Assembly (NCBI GenBank): GCA_903844155.1 | Contig: CAIMSU010000156.1 | Location: 1 to 64,000, forward strand | Origin: an uncultured Pseudomonadota bacterium | GTDB lineage: Bacteria; Myxococcota_A; UBA796; SXON01 | DNA: 64,000 nucleotides | Direction of reading: 5' to 3' | Shown: one piece after another, positions 55,512 through 63,604 of the stretch | Layout of the letters: each line of letters opens with the position of its first letter | How positions within the stretch are numbered: position 1 is the stretch's first letter | Notes under the pieces: model-generated | Database searches by the model: none | Told to the model about the DNA's origin: nothing | Seen by the model: the letters and a program-made list of their open reading frames with translations, nothing else | Program-made: the position numbers and the translations under genes

Positions 55512-56363
55512 CTAACCCCGCAGGAACTTGACCCAGGGCATCCACAGCAACGGCCGACGGAAGGCGCCGAAGTGGCCGATGCGGTTCATGCCCTCAGCCT
55601 CTGGATGCAAGCGGATGATCTCGGTCCGCGCTTGCTTGTAGAGGACGAGCAGCGGCGGGATGGAGGCCGGGGGCGCGTACTCGTCGTCGACGATCGAGAT
55701 GGCCCGGATGGGAAAGGTGCCCTGGTGGAACGCGGCATCGGGAAGCTCGGCGGCGGTCTTTCCGATGTAGCGGCGATCCCGGCCCCACTCAGCCCACTGG
55801 CGCGCGGCGCCCGCGGGGACGTCCAGACCCTGTCCCATCGCCGCCATGGGCAGGCGCCCGGCGAGCCGCGTGATGGCCGGCATCGCGTGCCAGAGCGCCC
55901 AGATCCCCAGCCGCCGCATGCCCGTCCAGTGCCGCCAGTGGCCGTGCTGGCTGGCCACGAGCAGCGCGCGCTCCACCGGCCGATCCCCCGCCATCAACCC
56001 AAGGAGTTGACCGCCGATGGAGTGGCCGAACCACACCTTTGGGACGCCGGGAAAGCGCTGGCCAAGCTCGTCCAGCCCCGCCTGCAGATCCAGCCGCGCC
56101 CAATCGGTCAGGGTCGCATCGAACCCTCGCAGCGACTTCGGGGCGCTGTCGCCGATCCCACGATAGTCAATCACCAACGCCGCGAAGCCATGCTCCGAAA
56201 GGTGAACGAGCCAGCGCCGATAGAGCTCCCGGGGGACCCCCATCGCCGGCGCCACGAGCACGGCCGTGTGCGGGGCGACCCCTGGCCGGGCCAGGTCCGC
56301 GGCGAGCCGATACCCATCGGCGGCGACCAGCTCGATCGTCTCCACGAGGGCCCGAGCGCTCAC
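55512..56363 (-). CDS. Alpha/beta-hydrolase
   Basis: 283 aa, cytoplasmic. VLVAPAMGVPRELYRRWLVHLSEHGF, IDYRGIGDS, nucleophile elbow GHSIGG (S115 region), and GHFGAFRR near the end with the catalytic His. It resembles the COG4757-type predicted hydrolases. The substrate is unknown. Its start overlaps the stop of the next gene upstream on this strand by 4 bp, giving a two-hydrolase operon. Confidence 0.85.
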   Translation of the reverse strand: MSARALVETIELVAADGYRLAADLARPGVAPHTAVLVAPAMGVPRELYRRWLVHLSEHGFAALVIDYRGIGDSAPKSLRGFDATLTDWARLDLQAGLDELGQRFPGVPKVWFGHSIGGQLLGLMAGDRPVERALLVASQHGHWRHWTGMRRLGIWALWHAMPAITRLAGRLPMAAMGQGLDVPAGAARQWAEWGRDRRYIGKTAAELPDAAFHQGTFPIRAISIVDDEYAPPASIPPLLVLYKQARTEIIRLHPEAEGMNRIGHFGAFRRPLLWMPWVKFLRG

Positions 56364-57472
56364 AGCGGCGCCAGCTTCGCACGAAGAAAGTCGACGATGA
56401 CCCCGCGCGCGAGCTGCGTCCCGAAACCCCCCGGTCGGACGTCAAACCCATGGTCTGCGAACGGCACGAGCACCAGCTTGACGTCGCGGTTCCGCGCGAG
56501 GAGCGCCTGCTGCAGCTTGGTGGCGTTCGAGGGGCGGACGCAGCGCTCGGCCTCGCCGTGGATGAGGAGGGTGGGCGGGACGTCGCGGTCGGTCCATGTC
56601 ATCGGCGTTGCAAGACGGTAGTTATCGGGCGAGGCCTCGGGAGAGCCCCCGAGGTAGTCCTCCAACGCGCTGGTGCCCTGCACGACGTCGGGGACGAAGG
56701 GGTTGTGGTAGGCCCACGCGAGATCGGTCGGTCCGTACAGGGAGATCACGGCGCGGACGGGCGCGACGGACACGTCACACGCGGGCAAGATGGCGTCGGT
56801 ACTCGCGCCAGCCGGGGCGAGCGAGTAGGCCGTCACCAGCGCGATCTCAGCGCCGGCGGACCGGCCGAGGAGCGCGCCCCGGGCCGGGTCAATCCCGAGA
56901 TCCGCGGCCCGCTCGCGCGCCCGGCCGAGCATGCACGTCACGTCCTCCACGCCTGCGGGGAAGGGGAACTGGGGTGCGAGGCGGTAGGCGACGTCGATGA
57001 CCGTGAAACCCGCGGCGGCAAACGCCCGGGATTCGCGTGAGGCGTCGCCCTTGTCGCCCGACCGCCAGCTTCCGCCGTGGACGACCATCACAAAGGGGTG
57101 CGGCCCTTCACCCGGCGCGCGGTAGATATCCGCCTTCAACCCGGGAGATAGGACGACGTCGCGGTCGATGGCCACATCGTCCGTCGGCCCGCCGGTGAGC
57201 CAGGCGAGCGGCGAAAAGGGCAGGTGCTCGGCGTGGAATGCGGGGATGGCGGAGAGCGCAGGGACCGCGTTGGCCAGCGCAGCAAGAACCGCCAGGCCCT
57301 GCAGGATCGGCTGGCCGCCCGCCGAGGCCAGCGCGCCGAGAGCCAGCCCGCTCCCGAACAAGCACCCTTCGATCGCTGCGAATCGCGCCATCCACATCGG
57401 CCACGTCGGCAACGGGATGTAGATCAGGATCACCTGCGCCAGCGACAATACGAGGAGGACGCGCGGGACCAT
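56360..57472 (-). CDS. Membrane-anchored alpha/beta-hydrolase (esterase/lipase)
   Basis: 370 aa from ATG 57472. Residues 1-80 hold about three membrane spans (VLLVLSLAQVILIYIPL, AIEGCLFGSGLALGAL, ILQGLAVLAALANAV). Then a carboxylesterase domain: VVHGGSWRSGDKG (oxyanion hole HGGSW), LLGRSAGAEIA (nucleophile), and FADHGFDV (His). BD-FAE/HSL-like family. The active site faces either side of the membrane depending on topology, not resolved here. Divergent from the hydrolase at 57638. Confidence 0.85.
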   Translation of the reverse strand: MVPRVLLVLSLAQVILIYIPLPTWPMWMARFAAIEGCLFGSGLALGALASAGGQPILQGLAVLAALANAVPALSAIPAFHAEHLPFSPLAWLTGGPTDDVAIDRDVVLSPGLKADIYRAPGEGPHPFVMVVHGGSWRSGDKGDASRESRAFAAAGFTVIDVAYRLAPQFPFPAGVEDVTCMLGRARERAADLGIDPARGALLGRSAGAEIALVTAYSLAPAGASTDAILPACDVSVAPVRAVISLYGPTDLAWAYHNPFVPDVVQGTSALEDYLGGSPEASPDNYRLATPMTWTDRDVPPTLLIHGEAERCVRPSNATKLQQALLARNRDVKLVLVPFADHGFDVRPGGFGTQLARGVIVDFLRAKLAPL

Positions 57473-57637
57473 GTCGGATCCTTGCGGTAACCTGCCGGAC
57501 CCAGTGGGCGGGCGCGTGGAGGGGGAAGCTGTCCGAAAGGAGACGGCGATTACCGTGCCGACACGGAGGCCGGGTTGGCGCAGGACCCGGTCGGGCAGGC
57601 CCTCGCCGCGATAGGCGGGGTTCCCGCTGGAGTCCCC

Positions 57638-58432
57638 ATGTCGCCGCCTCACATCGTCCTTGTCCATGGCGCCTGGATGTCGCCCGCCGCCTGGCAACCG
57701 TGGATCGATCGCTACGAGGCGCTTGGCTACGTCGTCACCGCGCCCGCGTGGCCGTACGACGACCGGCCGGTCGCCGAGTTGAAGGCGTCGCCTGCACCCG
57801 AGCTCGCGAACGTTGGCGTCGCCGAGATCGTCGCCTACTACAGCACCGTCATCCGCGACATCACGGCGAAGGATGGCGCAAAGCCCGCGCTCATCGGCCA
57901 CTCGTTCGGCGGCCTGTTCGTCCAGATGCTGCTCGACCGAGGCCTCGGCAAGGCGGGCGTGGCCATCGACCCGGCGCCCCCGCGCGGGGTCATCCCCAAC
58001 CTCGACGCGTTGAAGGCGAGTTTTCCGGTCATCTCAACGTGGGGCGCGGGCAAGAAGGTCCACACGATGAGCTACCCGGACTTCCAGTGGGGCTGGGCGC
58101 ACACGCTGCCCGAGGTCGACCAGCGGCTCGCGTACGACAACTTCGTGGTTCCAACGCCCGGAAAGGTCTACTTTGACGCGGCCGGTGCACCGTTCAACGC
58201 CTGCATGAAGGTCAACTTCAAGAACACCCGGGCGCCGCTCCTGATCATCGCCGGGGAGCTGGACCGGACCGTGCCCGCCTCCATGGTCAAGGCGGCGTAC
58301 AAGCTCCAGAAGCAGTCGCCGTCACCCACCGAGTTCCACGAGTTTGCGGGTCGCACGCACTGGATCTGCGGGCAGCCGGGCTGGGAGGAGGTGGCGGGCC
58401 TCGCGCTCAAGTGGGTGACCGAGCAAGGGTGA
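57638..58432 (+). CDS. Alpha/beta-hydrolase
   Basis: 264 aa from ATG 57638, which has GGAG six bases upstream. An earlier in-frame TTG (57575) is weaker. IVLVHGAWMSPAAWQPW, nucleophile GHSFGG, acid in AGELDRTVP and His in GRTHWICGQPGWEE. The RTHW..GQPGWEEVA ending is frequent in a family of small soluble hydrolases. No signal peptide. The last 111 bp overlap, antisense, the end of the membrane protein gene. Confidence 0.85.
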   Translation: MSPPHIVLVHGAWMSPAAWQPWIDRYEALGYVVTAPAWPYDDRPVAELKASPAPELANVGVAEIVAYYSTVIRDITAKDGAKPALIGHSFGGLFVQMLLDRGLGKAGVAIDPAPPRGVIPNLDALKASFPVISTWGAGKKVHTMSYPDFQWGWAHTLPEVDQRLAYDNFVVPTPGKVYFDAAGAPFNACMKVNFKNTRAPLLIIAGELDRTVPASMVKAAYKLQKQSPSPTEFHEFAGRTHWICGQPGWEEVAGLALKWVTEQG

Positions 58433-59203
58433 GGGTTCAACGGTCGTTTTCGGGTGGGTGACGGGCCCAGCGAGGCCGTGCCAGAGGAGCAGGACGCCGC
58501 ACAGCGCGAGGGCGACGTCCGGGCCGTTCGCGCCGTAGACGGGCACGGCGGCGACGAACGCGAGGCCGGTGAGGGCGGTGGCTGTCCGCAGGAAGGGCGC
58601 GATGGCGGACGGGACCGGCCCGGTGAGCAGAACGCCGCAGGCAAGGCCGAGGATCGCGGGGATGTCCGGGAGGATCGCGTAGGGGCCGAGGTGGCGCTCA
58701 GGGCGAAAGACTACGGCGAGGGTGAGGATCAGCCCGGCGAGGGCGCCGGGGGAGGCGACGAAGGCCGCGAGGAACGGCACGTTTCGCCAGGGCAACGGGC
58801 GGGTGAACAGGAGCGCGAGGCCCTGGTCGACGAGGAGAGCGGCGCCAAGCCAGCCCAAGGCCGTGTTGGCGAGCATGGTGGGGCCGTGCCAGAGCTGCGG
58901 CACGACCGCGAAGATCGCGATGCCGCCCAGCACCACGCCGCTAGCGACGGTCGCCAGTGCGCACAGCGTCCCGACCGTCGCGAGCGGACCCTCGAGTCCG
59001 AGTCGCCGAGCCGGCGTGCCGCTGATGGCGCGGGCGAGGATCGCGGCGCCGAGTGGGGCGAAGAATAGGCCGCCTGCGAGGTCTGCGACATCGCCTGTCC
59101 ACGCCGTGACCGCGTCGACGATGAGGGGCACCAGCAGAACGAACGCTGCGGTCGGCATCACCCAGCGGAGGACGCGGGCGAGGGGTGGGGGCGATGTTGA
59201 CAT
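58322..59203 (-). CDS. Hypothetical multi-span membrane protein
   Basis: About 293 aa from ATG 59203 (ATG 59218 also possible). Seven or more hydrophobic stretches, for example TAAFVLLVPLIVDAV, AIFAVVPQLW and IPAILGLACGVLL. No family recognised. The last 40 or so residues (HPLEREARHLLPARLP) are hydrophilic and lie antisense to the hydrolase gene end. The 5' end is directly behind the 45-bp tandem repeat region. Confidence 0.7.
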   Translation of the reverse strand: MSTSPPPLARVLRWVMPTAAFVLLVPLIVDAVTAWTGDVADLAGGLFFAPLGAAILARAISGTPARRLGLEGPLATVGTLCALATVASGVVLGGIAIFAVVPQLWHGPTMLANTALGWLGAALLVDQGLALLFTRPLPWRNVPFLAAFVASPGALAGLILTLAVVFRPERHLGPYAILPDIPAILGLACGVLLTGPVPSAIAPFLRTATALTGLAFVAAVPVYGANGPDVALALCGVLLLWHGLAGPVTHPKTTVEPSPLLGHPLEREARHLLPARLPADPVRATRKLVELGG

Positions 59204-59271
59204 GCGACAACGTGACATCGTCGACGCCGCCCCGGTTCCTGCGGCGTCCGCGTTGCACCATCGCTGCACGC

Positions 59272-59430
59272 GCGGGTTTTACGGGCGCTTCCGCGGGAGC
59301 TTGGTGGGGCAGAGCCGCGGGTTTTCCGGGCGCTTCCGCGGGAGCTTGGTGGGGCAGAGCCGCGGGTTTTCCGGGCGCCTCCGCGGGAGCTTGGTGGGGC
59401 AGAGCCGCTGGTTTTCCGGGCGCTTCCGCT
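59272..59430. repeat. 45-bp tandem repeat, 3.5 units
   Basis: Units at 59272-59316, 59317-59361, 59362-59406 and a partial 59407-59430. Units differ at only one to two positions (GGGTTTTACGG versus GGGTTTTCCGG, CGCTTCC versus CGCCTCC). The unit length is a multiple of three, and a plus-strand frame reads AGFPGASAGAWWGRA repeatedly, but no start signal supports a protein. The segment after the array (GAAAACCGACGACGTCAC, 59438-59455) resembles an arm of the 46121-46205 palindrome. The rest of the 245-bp gap shows nothing. Confidence 0.85.
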
Positions 59431-59464
59431 CGATATGAAAACCGACGACGTCACCGGGTGAAGG

Positions 59465-60493
59465 TCACGGGGCTTCCTCCTCAAACCCGGGGAAAACGCT
59501 GGGGACGGCGCGTGCCGGGCTAGGCGATCGCGCCCGTTTGGCGGCCGCGAGCTCGGGCGGGCCGTCGCGGAGCAGAAACTCGGGAAGCCCAGGCTCGTCG
59601 ACGTAGAATTCCAGGACGTCGGGGTGCCGGGCGACGCCGGAGAGGTGGTCGACCAGCTCCCCGTACCGTGGCAGGAAGTGCACGCCGTGGACGCGATCGT
59701 AGACGATCCCGGGGCGTCCTTCGCCACGCAGGCTCTCGCCAAGCTGGATCTGAACGACCTTCGGCTCGTCGCCCTTGCGAGAGCGATGTGCCTCCGCGCG
59801 CGTGCGTCCGCCGAGCGACGGAAAACGCCAATCGTTCCCAAGGAAGTTGACGAATCGGGCGAGATCTGCGGAGAGATCGTCGGCGTCGCGGAACACGCGC
59901 TCGTCAGCGCCGAAGAACGCGACAAACGCTGCCTGTTCCTCACGCTGCTGCGTGAACGCCGCACGGAGGGCCGAGAGGCGTGCGTGGAGGTCCGGGGCAG
60001 GGGTCTCGTGCCACGCCCGCAGCAGGTCCATCCGGGCGATGACGCCGAGCCCATCGTACAGATCGGGCGAGCCGCCGAACACGTAGCAGTCAGGCGCCGT
60101 GACCTCGGGCAGCACGCGCGCGCGAAGGACGGTCCGGGTCGGCAGGTCCTTCGCTGCGCCGGGGGCGTGGACCGCGATCTCGTCCTCGGTCGCGAGGTCG
60201 CGGAGCAGGACGACGTCGCCCTCCCAGCCGTCCACCACCCACATCGCCACGCGCGTCTCCCGCCCGAGCCGGAGCGCCCCAGCGTCGAGGGCGCGCTCGT
60301 CCACGGCCCGCTCCAACGTCGTCCACCCCGCGGCATCCACCCACTCCACCACGAAGAATTCGAGGAACTCCCGCAATCCTTCGAGGTCGGTTGGCGGCGG
60401 ACCGCCGTGCAGCATCCTTGCCGCGAGCAGCAGCTCCTCGGGGTCGTGTGGCCGCGACATGAGCGCGGCGAGGACGGATCGGGTGCTGTCCAT
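59465..60493 (-). CDS. Hypothetical protein
   Basis: 342 aa from ATG 60493. Soluble, acidic, without signal peptide. Segments of note: ELLLAARMLHGGPPPTDLEGLREFLEFFVVEW, RETRVAMWVVDGWEGDVVLLRDLATEDEIAVH (beta-barrel-like), and VQIQLGESLRGEGRPGIVYDRVHGVHFLPRYGELVDH. No family recognised. Its neighbours do not suggest a role. The divergent lipoprotein gene starts 103 bp away. Confidence 0.65.
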   Translation of the reverse strand: MDSTRSVLAALMSRPHDPEELLLAARMLHGGPPPTDLEGLREFLEFFVVEWVDAAGWTTLERAVDERALDAGALRLGRETRVAMWVVDGWEGDVVLLRDLATEDEIAVHAPGAAKDLPTRTVLRARVLPEVTAPDCYVFGGSPDLYDGLGVIARMDLLRAWHETPAPDLHARLSALRAAFTQQREEQAAFVAFFGADERVFRDADDLSADLARFVNFLGNDWRFPSLGGRTRAEAHRSRKGDEPKVVQIQLGESLRGEGRPGIVYDRVHGVHFLPRYGELVDHLSGVARHPDVLEFYVDEPGLPEFLLRDGPPELAAAKRARSPSPARAVPSVFPGFEEEAP

Positions 60494-60596
60494 CGCCGCG
60501 ACTTAGCCCGTCGCCCGCGCCCGGACGGTCGAGAAACCGGCGTGGGGGTAGCGGTTCGGCCACAGATCGTGTAGAAAGGCGGGCTTCGGTGCCCGA

Positions 60597-62051
60597 ATGA
60601 CCTTCTACGCTCCACTCGCTGCCCGTCGCCTCCGCGGTTCCCTCGCCACGGGGCTGGTCGTCGGCGGGTTTGCGGCCTCGTTGGTAGGCTGTACGGGCCA
60701 GAAAGTCAACGTCAACGTGGCGGATCCGCAGCTCGCGCTGAGCCCCACGTCGATCGATTTCGGCGAGGTGACCAGGGGCATCAAGTCGACGATCGGCATC
60801 AATGTGTCGAACAGCGGGTACGGCAGCCTGGACTTCAGCTCGATCGCCCTGGATAGTTTGACGTCGTCGGAGTTCCAGATCGTCTCCGCGCCGACCTCCG
60901 GCATGGGTCACGGCGATCCGCCGCAGCAGCTCGTCGTGAGCTACACGCCCACCGCGCAGGGCGAGGACATCGGAAACGTCGAGATCGTCTCGTCCGACCC
61001 CGTGAACCCGGATTTCCTGGTGCCGTTGACCGCGGTGGGCGTCGAGCCGGCGATCGACCTGAACCCGAGTGAGCTCAACTTCGGCATCGTCCCGATGGGA
61101 ACGCCGAGCGACCCGCAGACGGTCATCGTCTCCGCCGTCGGATCGGGCAACCTCGTCATCCAGGGCACCACGATCACCGGCGCGGGTGCGGGCTCCTACG
61201 CGTTCACGGCGCCTGGCGACTACGTTGAGCCCTACACCCTCGAAAACGGGCATTCCATCAGCCTCTCCGTGGTGTTCACCCCGATTGACGACACCGAGCA
61301 GGACGCGAACATCGAGATCGCGACGAACGCGGTCGACTCCCTCGGCGTCGTGCAGCTCATCGGCAACGTACCGGACGATCCGAACACGAACACCCCGCCC
61401 ACCGTGCAGATCACGGCACCCAACAACGGCGAGTACTTCGTGGACAACGTCCCTGCCGCGCTCACCGGCCACGTCGTCGACCCCGATGACGACGTGACGC
61501 ACGAGGTCTGCCAGTGGTTCGCCAACGGCACGCCCGAGGACGTCGGCTACCCGGATGCGGACGGCAACGTGGCGGCGGACGTGGAGCTGCCCGCCGGCGA
61601 CACGACAGTCCAATTGCAGTGCATGGACGCCGCGCATGACACCGGGCAGGACTCCGTCGTGGTGACCGTCTGGCAGCACGACCAGCCGATGCAGTACGTG
61701 CTCTCGGGCGGTGCCACCGAGTTTGACTACATCAGCGTTGACGACGACCTCGAGATCGACCTCAACGGCAGCAAGGTCTACGCCGACAACGACCACACCC
61801 GCACCAACCTGCCGCCCATCGCGCTGAACGCGGCATCGGGCGACCAGATCCGCCTCATCGTCACCGACCAGAACGCCTGCGACGCGTCCGCGCCTGCGAT
61901 GCAGCTCCACTGGGGCACTGCCAGCTCGCAGGTGTTGAACAACGCTGTGTGCTACTCCTCCTGCCCCGATCACCCCTGCTACGACGGCACCTACGCTGGT
62001 CCCTGGCCCGGTATTATCCTCGATGAAACCTACACGATCTCCATCCCGTAA
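60597..62051 (+). CDS. Lipoprotein with two ASH/choice-of-anchor D domains
   Basis: 484 aa. Signal ending in SLVGC (lipobox Cys about 32). Two Ig-like ASH/choice-of-anchor D domains: LALSPTSIDFGEVTRGIKSTIGINVSNSG (about 45-150) and IDLNPSELNFGIVPMGTPSDPQTVIVS (about 155-255). Then a Big/cadherin-like domain starting PPTVQITAPNNGEYF. The end carries a Cys-rich piece (CYSSCPDHPCYDG). Surface or periplasmic, probably binding or structural. The last 29 bp overlap the next lipoprotein gene. Confidence 0.85.
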   Translation: MTFYAPLAARRLRGSLATGLVVGGFAASLVGCTGQKVNVNVADPQLALSPTSIDFGEVTRGIKSTIGINVSNSGYGSLDFSSIALDSLTSSEFQIVSAPTSGMGHGDPPQQLVVSYTPTAQGEDIGNVEIVSSDPVNPDFLVPLTAVGVEPAIDLNPSELNFGIVPMGTPSDPQTVIVSAVGSGNLVIQGTTITGAGAGSYAFTAPGDYVEPYTLENGHSISLSVVFTPIDDTEQDANIEIATNAVDSLGVVQLIGNVPDDPNTNTPPTVQITAPNNGEYFVDNVPAALTGHVVDPDDDVTHEVCQWFANGTPEDVGYPDADGNVAADVELPAGDTTVQLQCMDAAHDTGQDSVVVTVWQHDQPMQYVLSGGATEFDYISVDDDLEIDLNGSKVYADNDHTRTNLPPIALNAASGDQIRLIVTDQNACDASAPAMQLHWGTASSQVLNNAVCYSSCPDHPCYDGTYAGPWPGIILDETYTISIP

Positions 62052-62844
62052 CCCTCTCGCCGGTGCCGCGGCGCTCGTCGTCCTCGCGTCGCTTGCGTGC
62101 GACGGCAACAAGACGGTGCCCGCCCCCGTGCCCGCGGCGACCTCGAACACGCCCCTGCTCGGCCACGTCGGCGTCGATGACGCGCGCCTGACCGTGTTCA
62201 ACGATGGCGACATCGAGTGGACGAACGTGGTCGCCACGGCGAACAACGCGCTGATCTGCAGCATCGGCATCATCCACCCGCACGACCAGGCCGGGATGAA
62301 CTTCTCGTCGTGCTCGGGCGGGCCGCTGTCCGGGCCGATCGCGACCGTGCGGGTTGCGGCGACCCAGGGCTATTTTGAGGCCGCCACGGCCCCAGCGCCC
62401 GCTGTGGAGCAGGCCGCCCCGACCCCCGGGCCCGAGGCGCAGAGGCCGGCCTCCCATCCCACGTTCGCGCCCGCTGCACCGTCCGCGCCGGCTTCGTCGC
62501 CCGCCCCGTCCACCATCGTGGTCGCCGAGCCCGCCGCCCCCGTCGCCCCGCCCGCTCCTGCAGCCAGTGCAGCGCTCGCGCTCTCGGCCACGATCTCCGG
62601 AGGCATCGGGCCGGCCCGTCGCCTGACCGTCTACAACAACAGCGCCGTTGCCTGGAGCGGCTGCACTGTCACGGCGAACGACCTGTATTCCTTCACGGTC
62701 GGGCCCATCGCCGCGCAGCAGCACAACGGCATCATGATGATCAAGTTCAAGGACAAGGCCGCCAACATCTTCACCTCGACCGCCCAGGTGATGAAGGTGG
62801 GCGTTCGCTGCGACCAGGGCTCGGCGACCGTCGTCCCGAGCTAG
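62023..62844 (+). CDS. Lipoprotein with duplicated domain
   Basis: 273 aa. Lipobox SLAC (Cys about 26). Two similar domains, LTVFNDGDIEWTNVVATANN (about 55-120) and LTVYNNSAVAWSGCTVTAND (about 205-270), are joined by a Pro/Ala-rich linker of about 80 residues. Each carries a Cys pair or nearby Cys (CSIG/SSC; GCTV/VRCD). No family recognised. ATG lies inside the previous gene, so co-expression is likely. Confidence 0.7.
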   Translation: MKPTRSPSRNPLAGAAALVVLASLACDGNKTVPAPVPAATSNTPLLGHVGVDDARLTVFNDGDIEWTNVVATANNALICSIGIIHPHDQAGMNFSSCSGGPLSGPIATVRVAATQGYFEAATAPAPAVEQAAPTPGPEAQRPASHPTFAPAAPSAPASSPAPSTIVVAEPAAPVAPPAPAASAALALSATISGGIGPARRLTVYNNSAVAWSGCTVTANDLYSFTVGPIAAQQHNGIMMIKFKDKAANIFTSTAQVMKVGVRCDQGSATVVPS

Positions 62845-62914
62845 CGATCAGGCATGAATCGGGCGCCGCGTTTACGGTGCCGATCCATGCTGCTCGTCGG
62901 CTCGTAGGGAGGGC

Positions 62915-63604
62915 ATGGTCTCTGCGTGTTCGAGCCCCCGAAGCCCCGACGTTGCGCTGCGATTGGCGCCACGCGTGCTGGGCTGCTACCGGGACGGGGT
63001 CGCCGCTGTGAGCCGCCCCTTGCTTCGTTCTCCGCCCAAATCGCGCCTGCCCGAGCGCTCCGTACAGCTCGCAGATCTCGATGACGCCGGGTTGATCGTG
63101 GCCCTGGTGGCCGGTCGGGAGGAGGCGTTGGGGGAGCTATACGACCGCTACGGAGACCTGCTCATGGCCATCGGGCTGCGGATGCTCGGGAACCACGCGG
63201 AGGCCGAGGATCTCGTCCACGACGTGATCGTGGAGGCTTGGCGCCGCGCCGCAGACTTTGACCCCGCGCGCGGTGGTGTGCGCGCGTGGCTGGTCACCCG
63301 GGCACGCTCGCGGGCGTTGGACCGGGTGAAGTCCCCGGGCCGCCAGCGGGTGCAGGCCCTCGACCCGGAGGCGCACGAGCGCCTGCCAGCGGCGTCGGCG
63401 GACCCGGGTGGGGCGGATCACGACCGGCTCCGCCGCGCGGTCGCCCTCCTCACGCCCGAGCAGCGCGCCGTTGTCGAGGCCGCCTATTTTGACGGGCTCT
63501 CCAGCAGCGAGATGGCGACGGTGCTCGGGATCCCGATCGGAACCGTCAAGTCGCGAATGGCGTCCGGGCTCGCGAAGCTACGCGCGGCGTTGGGGGCCGA
63601 ATGA
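62915..63604 (+). CDS. ECF sigma factor
   Basis: 229 aa. Region 2: ELYDRYGDLLMAIGLRMLG, AEDLVHDVIVEAWRRA. Region 4: LTPEQRAVVEAAYFDGLSSSEMATVLGIPIGTVKSRM. It controls a stress regulon with the anti-sigma factor encoded next. GTG 63008 is an alternative start that removes 31 poorly conserved residues. Start ATG 62915 has a Shine-Dalgarno-like GGGAGGG unusually close to it. Confidence 0.9.
   Translation: MVSACSSPRSPDVALRLAPRVLGCYRDGVAAVSRPLLRSPPKSRLPERSVQLADLDDAGLIVALVAGREEALGELYDRYGDLLMAIGLRMLGNHAEAEDLVHDVIVEAWRRAADFDPARGGVRAWLVTRARSRALDRVKSPGRQRVQALDPEAHERLPAASADPGGADHDRLRRAVALLTPEQRAVVEAAYFDGLSSSEMATVLGIPIGTVKSRMASGLAKLRAALGAE

Noticed and set aside
59272..59430. CRISPR array
   Set aside because: The 45-bp units are contiguous without spacers and no cas gene is present.
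60090..62273. 727-codon open frame on the minus strand
   Set aside because: Antisense to the choice-of-anchor D lipoprotein gene and no recognisable motif; low-complexity Arg/Val/Asp content.
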